The notes beneath the pieces are model-generated. The model was not told where the DNA came from. It saw only the letters and a program-made list of their open reading frames with translations, and did not search any database. This document shows positions 51,418 through 60,154 of a stretch of 64,000 nt of DNA, piece by piece. Each line of letters opens with the position of its first letter. Positions within the stretch are counted from its first letter, which is position 1. Both the position numbers and the translations under genes were made by a program. Source of the stretch: CADCVT01 sp036389155 (GTDB lineage Bacteria; Actinomycetota; Thermoleophilia; Solirubrobacterales; Solirubrobacteraceae); assembly GCA_036389155.1 (NCBI GenBank), contig DASVQN010000027.1:1-64000 (forward strand). The letters are read 5' to 3'.

Positions 51418-52191
51418 CTAGGTGGAGGGCCCGCCGCGCCGCATTCCGGCGACGCGGCGCTCGAGCTCCTCCATGTACGACGTCGTGTGGTCGACGGCGG
51501 GGCCGGCGAGGGAGCGCTTGTCCTCGCCCATCAGCAGGACGGGGTCGCCGCAGATCTCGTTGATGCGGCTGACGATGCGCGGGCCGAGCTGGTCGGCCAG
51601 CTCCTCGGGCTGGAGGTTCGTGGTGATGACGAGCGAGCGCTGCTCCTCGTAGCGCGCGTTCACGATCGCGTAGAGCTGCTCGAGGACCCAGTCGGTCGCG
51701 CGCTCGGCGCCGAGGTCGTCGAGGTGCAGGAGGTCGACCTGGCTGAGGTCATCGACGAGGCGCAGCAGGCCCTCCTCGCTCGACATCGACTCGCGCAGGA
51801 CGCCGAGCAGGCGCGGGAGGGAGTAGATCGCCGCCGAGCGGCCCGCCTCGATCGCCGCCTTCGAGACGAGCATGGCCAGCGTCGTCTTGCCCGTCCCCAC
51901 GTCGCCGACGAACCAGATGCCGCGGCCCTGGTCGAGGTTGCGGTCGATCTCGCGCGTGAAGCGCCGCACCTCGCGCACGACGGTGTCCGGCATGTGGACG
52001 ACCGGCTCGCGCTCGAAGGCGACGTGCTGGTAGCGCCTGGGCAGGCGCGCCTCGAGCCGCCGCGCCTTGACCTGGCTGCGGCGGACCGGGCGGCACGTGC
52101 AGTCGCGCGCGGTGTTCGTGGCCTCGTCGATGAGGAACCCCGAGCCGTCGCACGCGTCGTGGGGGCAGGCGCCCTGCGGCAGCCCGCTCAC
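51418..52191 (-). CDS. DnaC/DnaI-like helicase loader ATPase
   Basis: A 257-residue protein. The N-terminus has a small zinc-binding set (CPHDACDGSG...CTC), then an AAA+ domain with Walker A GDVGTGKTTLA, Walker B LLHLDDLGAE and sensor 1 SLVITTNLQPEEL. Coupled by GTGA to dnaB, it fits the helicase-loader family. The GTG at 52191 is set by that overlap. Confidence 0.88.
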   Translation of the reverse strand: MSGLPQGACPHDACDGSGFLIDEATNTARDCTCRPVRRSQVKARRLEARLPRRYQHVAFEREPVVHMPDTVVREVRRFTREIDRNLDQGRGIWFVGDVGTGKTTLAMLVSKAAIEAGRSAAIYSLPRLLGVLRESMSSEEGLLRLVDDLSQVDLLHLDDLGAERATDWVLEQLYAIVNARYEEQRSLVITTNLQPEELADQLGPRIVSRINEICGDPVLLMGEDKRSLAGPAVDHTTSYMEELERRVAGMRRGGPST

Positions 52192-53558
52192 GCCTGGAAC
52201 CGCTCGCCGGCGTAGTTCAGGAACTTCGGGTACTCCTTCTGGAACGTGAGGATGACCTCGCCGATCGCGCCGTTGCGGTGCTTGGCGATGATGATGTCGG
52301 CCTCGCCCTCGCGCTCGGACTCGCGGTCGTAGTACTCGTCGCGGTAGATGAAGGCGACGAGGTCGGCGTCCTGCTCGATCGATCCCGACTCGCGCAGGTC
52401 GGAGAGGACGGGGCGCTTGTCGGTGCGCTGCTCGACGCCGCGGTTGAGCTGGGAGAGGGCGACGACCGGGACGTCGAGCTCGCGGGCCAGGATCTTCAGC
52501 CCGCGCGACATCTGCCCGATCTGCTCGACGCGGTTCTCGACGCGGCCGTCGGCCCGCATGAGCTGCAGGTAGTCGATGATGATCATCCCGAGGCCGTGCT
52601 GCTGGTGCAGCCGCCTGGCCTTGGCGCGGATCTCGAGCAGGCCGACGTCCGACGAGTCGTCGATGAAGAGCGGCGAGCGGGCGAGCTTCTGGCTGGCCTC
52701 GAGGATCTTCGGCCACTTGTGCTCGGCCACCCGCCCCTTGCGCAGCTCGTCGCCCTTGATGCGCGCCTGCGACGCCACGAAGCGCTGGGCGAGCTCCGTC
52801 TCGGACATCTCGAGGCTGAACAGGGCGACCGGGGCGTTGTGGTCGATCGCCGCGTTCTCGGCGATGTTCGTGACGAGCGCCGACTTCCCCATCGACGGGC
52901 GCGCGGCGATGATGATCAGGTTGCCCGGCTGGAAGCCGCCGGTCATCTCGTCGAGGTCCTTGAAGCCGGTCGGCGTGCCGGTGAGGGCGGTGCCCTCCAG
53001 GCTGAGGCGGTGGAGCTTGTCGAGCTCGGTGTGCAGGACCTCCTCGATCGATCGGAAGTCCTTCTGGCGGTCGTCGTGGGCGACCTCGAGCATGGACCGC
53101 TCGGCACGCTCGACGAGGTCGCGCGGCGAGCCCTGCTGCTGGGCGACGCTCTCCTGGATCGCGTAGGTCGTGGCCAGCAGGCGGCGCATGAGCGCGTGCT
53201 CGCGGACGATGCGCGCGTACTGCCGGGCGTGGCCGGCGGCGGGGACCGCCGCGGCGAGGCCGTCGATCGCCGCCTGGCCGCCCGCGGGCTCGAGCTTGCC
53301 CTCGCTCTTCAGCCGCTCGGTGACGGTCAGGACGTCGATCGGCTCGCTCTCGCCGTAGAGGTCGAGCATCGCGCCGTAGATGAGCTTGTGGCGCTCGCGG
53401 TAGAAGTCCTCGGGCTTGAGGCCCTCCTCGATGACGAGCGCGTACATCGCCCGCTCGGACAGCAGGATCGCGCCCAGGACCGACTGCTCGGCCTCGAGCG
53501 AGTGCGGCGGCCCGGCGGCGACGGGTGCGCCGTCGAGGGGTGTCGCGAAGGTCGTCAC
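52188..53558 (-). CDS. dnaB: Replicative DNA helicase
   Basis: A 456-residue hexameric 5'-3' helicase. The N-terminal domain (PHSLEAEQSVLGAILLSERAM) and RecA-like domain with Walker A ARPSMGKSAL, H-loop VALFSLEMSETELAQRF, Walker B GMIIIDYLQLM and LSQLNRGVEQRTDKRPVLSDLRESGSIEQDADLV are complete and without an intein. The GTG at 53558 gives the usual N-terminus; an upstream ATG at 53600 is also in frame. Confidence 0.96.
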   Translation of the reverse strand: MTTFATPLDGAPVAAGPPHSLEAEQSVLGAILLSERAMYALVIEEGLKPEDFYRERHKLIYGAMLDLYGESEPIDVLTVTERLKSEGKLEPAGGQAAIDGLAAAVPAAGHARQYARIVREHALMRRLLATTYAIQESVAQQQGSPRDLVERAERSMLEVAHDDRQKDFRSIEEVLHTELDKLHRLSLEGTALTGTPTGFKDLDEMTGGFQPGNLIIIAARPSMGKSALVTNIAENAAIDHNAPVALFSLEMSETELAQRFVASQARIKGDELRKGRVAEHKWPKILEASQKLARSPLFIDDSSDVGLLEIRAKARRLHQQHGLGMIIIDYLQLMRADGRVENRVEQIGQMSRGLKILARELDVPVVALSQLNRGVEQRTDKRPVLSDLRESGSIEQDADLVAFIYRDEYYDRESEREGEADIIIAKHRNGAIGEVILTFQKEYPKFLNYAGERFQA

Positions 53559-53691
53559 TGCCCGGCGATTATCGGACCCCTCCGAGGCCCGCCCGACCAT
53601 CCATCCCGCTCTCAGCGAGGAAAGAAGCTGCGCCCGGTCCGCTCACGAACGGATGTTCGCGCGCGAGCAGGACGGAAGCTGCGCGCTGCGT

Positions 53692-54144
53692 CTACTTGCT
53701 GTCGACGACGATCGTCTTGACGTTCGCCGTCACGCCGTCGCCGATCTCGACGACGACCATGTACGTGCCGACGTGGCGGATCGGCTCGTCGAGGTGGACC
53801 TTGCGGCGGTCGATCTCCAGGCCGCGCGCGTCCTTGATCGCGTCGGCGATGTCCTGCGTGGTGACGGAGCCGAACAGGCGGCCGTCGTCGCCGGCCTGCT
53901 GGGCGATGGTGAGGACGGTGCGGCTGAGGACCGCGGCGCTCTCGCCGGCCTTCTCGGTGCGCTCGCGCGCGGCGCGCTCGGCGGCCGCCTGCTGCGCCTT
54001 GGCCTGGTCGAGCAGGCCCTTGGTGGCGGGCTGGGCGAGCTTGCGCGGGATGAGGAAGTTGCGCAGGTAGCCCTTGGAGACGTCGACGACGTTCCCCTTC
54101 TCGCCGAGGTTCTCGACGTCCTGGAGGAGGATGGCCTCGGGCAT
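53692..54144 (-). CDS. rplI: 50S ribosomal protein L9
   Basis: A 150-residue two-domain protein: EAILLQDVENLGEKGNVVDVSKGYLRNFLIPRKLAQPAT is the conserved N-terminal domain, then a long helix and GRLFGSVTTQDIADAIKDARGLEIDRRKVHL. The ATG at 54144 gives the standard length. It is separated from rpsR by 4 nt. Confidence 0.97.
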   Translation of the reverse strand: MPEAILLQDVENLGEKGNVVDVSKGYLRNFLIPRKLAQPATKGLLDQAKAQQAAAERAARERTEKAGESAAVLSRTVLTIAQQAGDDGRLFGSVTTQDIADAIKDARGLEIDRRKVHLDEPIRHVGTYMVVVEIGDGVTANVKTIVVDSK

Positions 54145-54148
54145 CGCG

Positions 54149-54484
54149 CTAGTCGCGGTCGCGGTCGCGATCCCGGCCGCCGCGCCCACGGCCCGGGCCG
54201 TCCTCGCGGCCTGCGGCCTCGTTGACGTAGGGCAGGAGCGCGAGCTCGCGGGCGCGCTTGACGGCGCGCGCGATCTGGCTCTGATGCCGGCGGCACGCGC
54301 CGGTGATGCGCCGCGAGCGGATCTTGCCCTTCTCGGACACGAACCGCTTCAGCCCGTCGACGTCCTTGTAGTCGACGTGCTCGATCTTGTCCTTGCAATA
54401 CGGGCAGGGCTTGCGCCGCCCGCTGGACGGCCCACCCTTCCGATCTCGGCGCCGCACGGGCTTCCGATTGCGCTGCTTGGCCAC
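54149..54484 (-). CDS. rpsR: 30S ribosomal protein S18 (zinc type, extended tail)
   Basis: A 111-residue protein; CPYCKDKIEHVDYKDVDGLKRFVSEKGKIRSRRITGACRRHQSQIARAVKRARELALLPYV is full S18. CPYC with a downstream Cys/His (GACRRH) marks the zinc-binding (C+) type. The N-terminus is basic and the tail ends in RGRGGRDRDRDRD, longer than the usual 75-90 residues. GTG start at 54484. Confidence 0.95.
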   Translation of the reverse strand: MAKQRNRKPVRRRDRKGGPSSGRRKPCPYCKDKIEHVDYKDVDGLKRFVSEKGKIRSRRITGACRRHQSQIARAVKRARELALLPYVNEAAGREDGPGRGRGGRDRDRDRD

Positions 54485-54669
54485 TGGAGGAACCTCTCGA
54501 AGTCTTCGACGTCAGGCCGCGCGCGATCCCGCCTGCGCTGCGGCGAACAGACATTGTGACACGTCGGCTCCGAACGGCCCGTCGCGAGTCGCAGGGCGAC
54601 TCGCTCGGGCGAGTTCGTGGCTTCGCGGACGAACTCGCGCGCGCGGCATCGAACACCCTTCCCAACGAC

Positions 54670-54695
54670 GACGGGCCCCCCGCAGGAGGCCCGTC
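54670..54695 (-). terminator. Hairpin downstream of ssb
   Basis: GACGGGCC (54670-54677) pairs with GGCCCGTC (54688-54695) in the 261-bp gap between ssb and rpsR. No T-run follows on the minus strand, so it may attenuate or process rather than terminate. The rest of the gap shows no gene. Confidence 0.45.
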
Positions 54696-54745
54696 GAAAG
54701 TCCCTCCGGCCGCACCCTGACGGGGCGGCCGCACGGCGTCGCCGC

Positions 54746-55231
54746 CTAGAAGGGGATGTCGTCCTCGGACGGCGAGGACGAGCCTCCTCCTCCTCCTCCG
54801 CCGACCGCGGCCGGGGCGAAGTCGTTGGTGTCGACCGGGACGTCGGAGCGGGGCGCGAAGCCTCCGCCGTTGCCGCCGCCTCCCGCGCCCTCGGGCGAGG
54901 AGAGGAACTGGACGTTGTCGGCGACGATCTCCACCGACTGGCGGTTGTTGCCCTCCTTGTCCTGCCACTCGCGCCACTCCAGGCGGCCGTCGATGGCCAC
55001 CGGGCGGCCCTTCGACAGGTACTGGGCGGCGTTCTCGCCCTGGCGGCCCCAGATCGTGACGTCGAAGTAGTTGGGCTTGTCGACCCACTCGCCGCTCTGG
55101 CCGTCCTTGCGACGGGTGTTCGACGCGATGCGGAGGCTGCAGACGGACATGCCGCTCGGCAGCGACCGCAGCTCGGGGTCACGGGTCAGGTTCCCCGTGA
55201 GGATCACCCTGTTGATGTTGGTCGCGGCCAT
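54746..55231 (-). CDS. ssb: Single-stranded DNA-binding protein
   Basis: A 161-residue SSB. The OB fold reads INRVILTGNLTRDPELRSLPSGMSVCSLRIASN, then YFDVTIWGRQGENAAQYLSKGRPVAIDGRLEWREWQDKEGNNRQSVEIVADNVQFL; a Gly-rich linker ends in the acidic tip SEDDIPF that recruits partner proteins. AAAGGAG lies 9 nt before the ATG. Confidence 0.97.
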   Translation of the reverse strand: MAATNINRVILTGNLTRDPELRSLPSGMSVCSLRIASNTRRKDGQSGEWVDKPNYFDVTIWGRQGENAAQYLSKGRPVAIDGRLEWREWQDKEGNNRQSVEIVADNVQFLSSPEGAGGGGNGGGFAPRSDVPVDTNDFAPAAVGGGGGGGSSSPSEDDIPF

Positions 55232-55285
55232 TCCGCGGACTCCTTTCGGCAACGAACTTTGCGCTCGACGGCGAGTGTACGTGTG

Positions 55286-55314
55286 GGTTCGGCGCGAACC
55301 GGCGGATATGCCGG
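55286..55314 (-). promoter_or_regulatory. Paired hairpins between rpsF and ssb
   Basis: GGTTCG-GCG-CGAACC (55286-55300) and CCGGC-GGATAT-GCCGG (55299-55314) lie in the 138-bp gap after rpsF. Both are perfect stems. They could act in mRNA processing or as a ribosomal-protein binding site; no homology to a known leader was demonstrated. Confidence 0.35.
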
Positions 55315-55369
55315 AATCTCCGCAGGTTCGTTGCGGAGTCGTTGCGAAGTGGGGCGGTTGCGGCGCGGG

Positions 55370-55747
55370 CTAGGCGCCGCGCGGGTCCGCGGGGTCCGGA
55401 TCGCCGCCGGTGACGACCGCGACGGACTTGAGGTCCGGCGGATCCGGCGTGCCCGGGCGCAGCTTGATGATCCGGTAGCGGACGACGCCGTCGGTGATCC
55501 GGAGGGTCCGGTCGAGCCGGTCGAGCAGCTCGCGCGGCCCGTGGAACTGGATCAGGTGGTAGTCGGCGTCGGTCTTGTGCCGGATCTCGTACGCCATCGT
55601 CCGCCGGCCCCAGTCGTGGGCGGAAACGATCGTCCCCGTCTCGGCGACCATCGCCTCGACGTCGGCGAGGATCCGCTCGCGCGTCTCCTCGGGGAGCTCG
55701 CTGTCGAGCAGGATGTTCAGGTCGTATGTGATCTCGGCGTCGGCCAT
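55370..55747 (-). CDS. rpsF: 30S ribosomal protein S6
   Basis: A 125-residue protein: YDLNILLDSELPEETRERILADVEAMVAETGTIVSAHDWGRRTMAYEIRHKTDADYHLIQFHGPRELLDRLDRTLRITDGVVRYRIIKL is complete S6. S6 pairs with S18, encoded two genes downstream, in the 30S platform. The ATG at 55747 is the only one matching the family start. It heads the rpsF-ssb-rpsR-rplI-dnaB cluster. Confidence 0.96.
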   Translation of the reverse strand: MADAEITYDLNILLDSELPEETRERILADVEAMVAETGTIVSAHDWGRRTMAYEIRHKTDADYHLIQFHGPRELLDRLDRTLRITDGVVRYRIIKLRPGTPDPPDLKSVAVVTGGDPDPADPRGA

Positions 55748-55807
55748 CGGCGCGCCGGACACTGTAGCGAGGGGGCGATTGCGAGCGGCGCCCGACCTGC
55801 TCGCTGC

Positions 55808-56329
55808 ATGGACCTTCTCCGCCGCATCAGATGGGGCAACGTCGGCCGCGCGCTCGCCGTTGCCGGGGTGGTGGTGTTGATCGTGTTGTGGCCGCGGTTG
55901 CGGTCGGAGCCTCCGGCGGTGCCGGTCCCTGAGCCGGTCGGTGTTGGTGCTCCGCCTGCGTCGGGTTCGTCGGGTTCGTCTGGCGCTCCGCACGGGGTCG
56001 ACGTTGAGACCGGGCCGGGTTCGTCGGGCGCTCCGCGCGGGGGCGACGTCGAGACCGGGCCGGGTTCGTCGGGCGCTCCGCGCGCAGTCGAGGTTGGGAC
56101 CGGGCCGGGTTCGTCGGCTGGTGAGGGGGACCGAGAGGCGCGGCGTTCGCGGCGTCGGCGCGCGCGTCGGTCGCGCCGGCCGCGGCTTGCGCCGGGCGTC
56201 GCCGCTCCTCCGCCGGCCGCCCCACGCGCGCCCGCGCCGCCGCCCGCGGCTCCGAGCGCCGGCCCTGGCGCGGGCGCCTCGAACGGGTGGAGCGGCGGGG
56301 GCTCGGCGACCGAGTTCGGCTTCGAGTGA
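55808..56329 (+). CDS. Membrane-anchored low-complexity protein
   Basis: A 173-residue protein with one helix (VGRALAVAGVVVLIVLWPRL) and then a disordered exterior. Three near-identical 15-residue units of the type DVETGPGSSGAPRG are encoded by 45-bp repeats starting at 56008, 56053 and 56098. A basic Arg/Ser stretch and a Pro/Ala-rich tail follow. It may be a lineage-specific wall-spanning or envelope protein; coding status rests on the helix and codon use. Confidence 0.6.
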   Translation: MDLLRRIRWGNVGRALAVAGVVVLIVLWPRLRSEPPAVPVPEPVGVGAPPASGSSGSSGAPHGVDVETGPGSSGAPRGGDVETGPGSSGAPRAVEVGTGPGSSAGEGDREARRSRRRRARRSRRPRLAPGVAAPPPAAPRAPAPPPAAPSAGPGAGASNGWSGGGSATEFGFE

Positions 56330-56336
56330 GCGCCCG

Positions 56337-56435
56337 TTTCTCGCATCGTGTGAGAAGGGCGCGCTCCACGACCGGTTTCTCGCATGATGTGAGAAACCCG
56401 CGTCATGCACGGGTTTCTCGCACGATGTGAGTTTT
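56337..56435. repeat. Three tandem TTTCTCGCA-N3-TGTGAGAAA hairpins
   Basis: Copies begin at 56337, 56376 and 56414. Each has a 9-bp stem (one G-T pair) and a 3-nt loop; copy 2 extends to 11 bp with GG/CC ends. They lie between the convergent low-complexity and otsA genes. Dyad and period (38-39 bp) suggest either bidirectional terminators or a repeated protein-binding site. Confidence 0.75.
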
Positions 56436-56448
56436 CGGACCCGGGGGC

Positions 56449-57912
56449 CTACGACCCCGCTCGGTCCAGCGCGTCCTTCTTGTGGCGGATGTCGTCGAGC
56501 TGGTCGTCGATCCAGTCGCCCGGGTCGCGCGCCGTCACGATCTCCTGCAGCCCGCGCATCCGCCGCGCGCGCTCCTCCGGCGCCATCGTCAAAGCCGCGT
56601 GGATCGAGTCCGCCGTCTCCTGGATGTCGAAGGGGTTCACGGACAGCGCGAACTCCCCGAGCTCCTCGTGGGCGCCCGTGTTCTCAGACAAGATCGAGAC
56701 GCCGTCCTGCTCGTTGACCAGCGGCCCCTCCTTCGCCACGAGGTTCATCCCGTCGAACATCGCGTTGACGAGCAGCACGTCGTAGTGCTTGTAGGAGGCC
56801 ATCGCCTCCTCGAGGTCGTCGCGCAGCTTGAGCTGGATCGGCATCCAGTCCGGCGTCCCGTGGTTGTGGTTGACCACCGCCACCAGCGCCTCGATCCGCT
56901 CCAGGTACTCCGCGTACTCCGGCACGTCCGTCCGCGACGGCATGAGCTGGGCCACGAACGTCACTCGCTCGCGGAACTCGGGGTGCTGCTCGAGGAAGAG
57001 ATCGAAGGCCGAGAACCCGCGCAGGACGTTCTTCGACAGGTCGGCCCGGTCGACGCGCAGGATCAGCGCGTCGCGCCGCCGGCGCAGCAGCTCGGCCTCG
57101 AACTCGCGCGTGCGATCCGACGATGCGACGCGGCACGTCGCCCCCGCGTCGATCGGCAGCGGATACGCGCGGACCCACACCTCGCGGTCGTCCCAGAACA
57201 CGATCCCGCGCCCGAAGTCGACGTCGAGGTCCATCAGGTCGCGGCAGCACTGCAGGAAGTTCCACCTGTACGACCGCGTGTGGAAGCCGACGATGTCGTT
57301 GGAGAGCAGCCCCTCGAAGATCTCGCGCCGGATCCCGCGCGGGAGCACGCGCCACGCGTCCGGCTGCGTCCACGGGATGTGGATGAAGTGGTGCAGGAAC
57401 GCGTCCGGCCGCGCCCGCCGCACGAGCGCCGGCAGCGTGTACAGGTGGTAGTCGTGGACCATCACGACGGGGGAGTCGACCCCGTCGATCTCCTCGAGCA
57501 CCGCCTCGGCCAGGTCCTCGTTGACGACGTTGTAGCCGTACTCGAACGCCTCGACCTCGTTGCGACGGATGTCCGGGGCGTTCGAGAGGTCCCAGAGGTA
57601 GTGCTGGATGAACCACAGCATCGGGTTCGCGAAGACGTTGTAGAACCGCTCGTACGCGACGGGGTCCGACGCGACGAGCCGCACCTCGTAGGAGCCGCCG
57701 GCAGGGGACTCGACCGTGAACGGCCTCCCGCCCTCGCTCGCCGCCTTCTCGACGTCCTCGTCGGTCATCGCCGAGGCGATCCACGTCGTCTCGCGGTGCG
57801 ACGCCAGGCCGGTCAGCGCCGTGACGAGTCCGCCCGTCCCTCGTTTCACCTCGCCGTCCGGGCCGAAGGTCACCGGCCCGCGGTTGGAGACCAGGATCAG
57901 CGGCGCCGGCAT
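56449..57912 (-). CDS. otsA: Trehalose-6-phosphate synthase (GT20)
   Basis: A 487-residue glucosyltransferase joining a nucleotide-glucose donor to glucose-6-phosphate. LILVSNRGPVTF, GGLVTALTGL, VMVHDYHLYTLPALVR, HIPWTQPDAWRVLP, VGFHTRSYRWNFLQCC, RVDRADLSKNVLRGFSAFD and NAMFDGMNLVAKEG are the GT20 blocks in order. No phosphatase (OtsB) domain is fused or adjacent. The ATG shares a base with the TreT-type gene stop. Confidence 0.93.
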   Translation of the reverse strand: MPAPLILVSNRGPVTFGPDGEVKRGTGGLVTALTGLASHRETTWIASAMTDEDVEKAASEGGRPFTVESPAGGSYEVRLVASDPVAYERFYNVFANPMLWFIQHYLWDLSNAPDIRRNEVEAFEYGYNVVNEDLAEAVLEEIDGVDSPVVMVHDYHLYTLPALVRRARPDAFLHHFIHIPWTQPDAWRVLPRGIRREIFEGLLSNDIVGFHTRSYRWNFLQCCRDLMDLDVDFGRGIVFWDDREVWVRAYPLPIDAGATCRVASSDRTREFEAELLRRRRDALILRVDRADLSKNVLRGFSAFDLFLEQHPEFRERVTFVAQLMPSRTDVPEYAEYLERIEALVAVVNHNHGTPDWMPIQLKLRDDLEEAMASYKHYDVLLVNAMFDGMNLVAKEGPLVNEQDGVSILSENTGAHEELGEFALSVNPFDIQETADSIHAALTMAPEERARRMRGLQEIVTARDPGDWIDDQLDDIRHKKDALDRAGS

Positions 57913-59207
57913 CAGGCCGGCGGCTCGGCGGGTGCCGCCGCGGCCGCCGCGGAGACGGGCCCGCCCGCCCCTCCGCCGTTCAGGCTCGCGTTCATGATCC
58001 GAAGGTAGTCGCGCAGGTAGCGCGGCATCAGGAAGTGCTTGCGGACGTGCTCCTTGCCGCGGCGGCCGAGCGCCTTGCCGAGCGCGGGGTCGCGCACGAT
58101 GTCCAGGGCGCGCTCGGCGCACTCCTCGACGTCGTCCACGAGGTAGCCGGAGATCCCGTTGCGGACCTGGAGCGGGATCCCCCCGACGTTGCCGCCGATG
58201 AACGGGCGCCCCTTCCAGATCGCCTCCGACACGGTCAGCCCGAACCCCTCGCGCGTCGACTTCTGGATCAGGACGTCCGCGTGCGACTGGAACGCGTTGA
58301 CCTCGATGGCGCCGACGTTGTTGAAGTTGTTGAGGATGTGGATGTCCGGGTCGCCGGCCGCGTGGGCGATCGTCGCGTTGAAGAAGTCCCAGCCCTCGGG
58401 GTCGTCGGAGGCCATCGAGCCGACGAGCGCGAGCTGGATGTCCGGCATCCGCTCCTTGACTAGCCGGTAGGCGTCGATGACGCCGAGCGGGTCCTTCCAC
58501 GGGTCGAAGCGCGAGACCTGGCAGAGCAGCGGCCGGTCGACGTCGATGCCGAACTGCTGGCAGACGTAGGAGGCGTCCTCGGGCGAGAGCGCCATGTTCT
58601 TCGGCGCGAGCGGGTCGATCGCCGGGGGGACGATGTTGACCGTGCCGCCCATCCCCTCGGGGACGTAGGTGTCGACGTGGAAGAGCGACTGCGGGTACTC
58701 GCGGATGTACGGCAGCAGCTGGGCGATCGTGTCCGGGTTCGGCGTGGAGACGTCGATGTGGCAACGCCAGATCCACGTGCGCGCCTTGTCGCCCACGAGC
58801 TGGTACATCGCAGCCGGCTGCGGGTCGTGGACGATGCAGACGTCCCACCCGCCCGACAGCTCGCGCGAGTTCATCTCGTTGTAGCGCCGCCAGACGTCCC
58901 ACTGCTCCGGCGAGAGGTCCTCGGGCGCCCCCTGGAGCGCGTTGTGCATCAGCTTCGTCGCGTTGAAGAACTCCTCGCGGCCGTAGATGACCTGCCACTC
59001 GCAGTCCAGCCCGACGTCCTTCATGAGCGGGATCAGCGTGTAGAGGATCTCGGCGACGCCGCCGCCGAACGCGGTCGCCGACAGGTGGAGGACGCGGGCG
59101 CCCTTCAGGGTCTCGGAGAGCTCGCGGATCTCCTCGACGAGGTCACGTCCGACGATGTGCTGGTAATCGGCCAGCGTCTTGCTGCCGACGGCGACGGGCT
59201 GGAGCAT
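57912..59207 (-). CDS. treT: Trehalose synthase TreT-type glycosyltransferase (GT4)
   Basis: A 431-residue GT4 enzyme. LHLSATAFGGGVAEILYTLIPLMKDVGLDCEWQVIYG, VHDPQPAAMYQLV, WRCHIDVSTPNP, PPAIDPLAPKN and VLIQKSTREGFGLTVSEAIWKGRPFIGGNVGGIP are blocks of the TreT/trehalose glycosyltransferring synthase, which forms trehalose from an NDP-glucose and glucose. It overlaps otsA, giving two alternative trehalose steps in one operon. Donor specificity not readable. Confidence 0.88.
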   Translation of the reverse strand: MLQPVAVGSKTLADYQHIVGRDLVEEIRELSETLKGARVLHLSATAFGGGVAEILYTLIPLMKDVGLDCEWQVIYGREEFFNATKLMHNALQGAPEDLSPEQWDVWRRYNEMNSRELSGGWDVCIVHDPQPAAMYQLVGDKARTWIWRCHIDVSTPNPDTIAQLLPYIREYPQSLFHVDTYVPEGMGGTVNIVPPAIDPLAPKNMALSPEDASYVCQQFGIDVDRPLLCQVSRFDPWKDPLGVIDAYRLVKERMPDIQLALVGSMASDDPEGWDFFNATIAHAAGDPDIHILNNFNNVGAIEVNAFQSHADVLIQKSTREGFGLTVSEAIWKGRPFIGGNVGGIPLQVRNGISGYLVDDVEECAERALDIVRDPALGKALGRRGKEHVRKHFLMPRYLRDYLRIMNASLNGGGAGGPVSAAAAAAPAEPPA

Positions 59208-59222
59208 GGGGAGTCGCTAACG

Positions 59223-60140
59223 CTAGCGGTCGGATGCAGTTTCGGTAAGCCGCCGGACACCTTCGTCGACGGCGGCCAGGAGGAGGGCGTGCAGGGCGGG
59301 GTTCGCGGCCGCCACGCAGGACATCTGATGCTCCGGGCCGGACCCGAGCAGGGGCCGGTCGTCGAGCGGCTCGCCGCGCGCGTCGGTGACCACCGCGCCG
59401 CCCTCGGCGAGGCACAGCACCGCCGCCGCGAGGTCGTACGGGGTGTTGTTGAGGATCCCGCCCCGGCCGACGCGCTCGAACTGCTCGCGCATGCCGTCGA
59501 CCTCCTCGACGATCCGCGGCGACGGCTCGACGTACGCGTCGAGCTGGCCGGTGAGGATGCGGGTCATGTCGTAGGTGGCGGAGCCGAGGTCGAAGGCCGC
59601 GCCCCACGTCGACGAGGCGTCGAGCAGCTCGGCCAGGACCTCGACGACCGCGCGCGACGGGCGCCCGCGCAGGCCGTAGACCCAGAACATGCGCTCGACG
59701 TCCTCGTTGGGCGAGAGTCGCACCGGCACGGTCGACTCCACTCCACCGCCGCGGCGCGCGACGAACCGGTGGCCCGACTTGATCTCGACGATCGCCGCCT
59801 CCTCGACGTCGCGCATGCGCGGGTCGGGCATGCCGGCGGCCAGCGCGACCGACACGCACGCCGACTCGAAGCCCGCCATCGCGGGGCGCGTCCCGTCGAT
59901 CGGGTCGACGACGAGGACCTTGTCGCCCTCGCCGACGAGCCCGCGGTCCTCGGAGAAGAACGCGACGCCGGGCGCGTGGCGACGCACCCAGTCCTCGAGG
60001 TGCTCCTCGGCGCGCGCGTCGATCGCGAACGTCGCGTCGCCGCCGGGCGCCGTGCCCTCCTGCACCCGTCCGGCATGCGAACCGAGCTCGGGAAGGACGA
60101 CCTCCCGGAGCGAGAGCGCCAGCTCCAAGACGGCGCTCAC
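59223..60140 (-). CDS. Inositol monophosphatase-family phosphatase
   Basis: A 305-residue Mg-dependent phosphatase-family protein: AFFSEDRG and VLVVDPIDGTRPAMAGFESACVSVAL carry the metal-binding Glu and DPIDGT block; WGAAFDLGSATYDMTRILTGQLDAYVEPSPRI corresponds to the C-terminal metal region. The usual WDxAAG is altered to NNTPYDLAAAVL, with the Asp retained. The GTG at 60140 is taken. It could serve inositol-phosphate or sugar-phosphate dephosphorylation; proximity to trehalose genes is suggestive only. Confidence 0.85.
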   Translation of the reverse strand: MSAVLELALSLREVVLPELGSHAGRVQEGTAPGGDATFAIDARAEEHLEDWVRRHAPGVAFFSEDRGLVGEGDKVLVVDPIDGTRPAMAGFESACVSVALAAGMPDPRMRDVEEAAIVEIKSGHRFVARRGGGVESTVPVRLSPNEDVERMFWVYGLRGRPSRAVVEVLAELLDASSTWGAAFDLGSATYDMTRILTGQLDAYVEPSPRIVEEVDGMREQFERVGRGGILNNTPYDLAAAVLCLAEGGAVVTDARGEPLDDRPLLGSGPEHQMSCVAAANPALHALLLAAVDEGVRRLTETASDR

Positions 60141-60154
60141 TTCGTGATCGCTGT

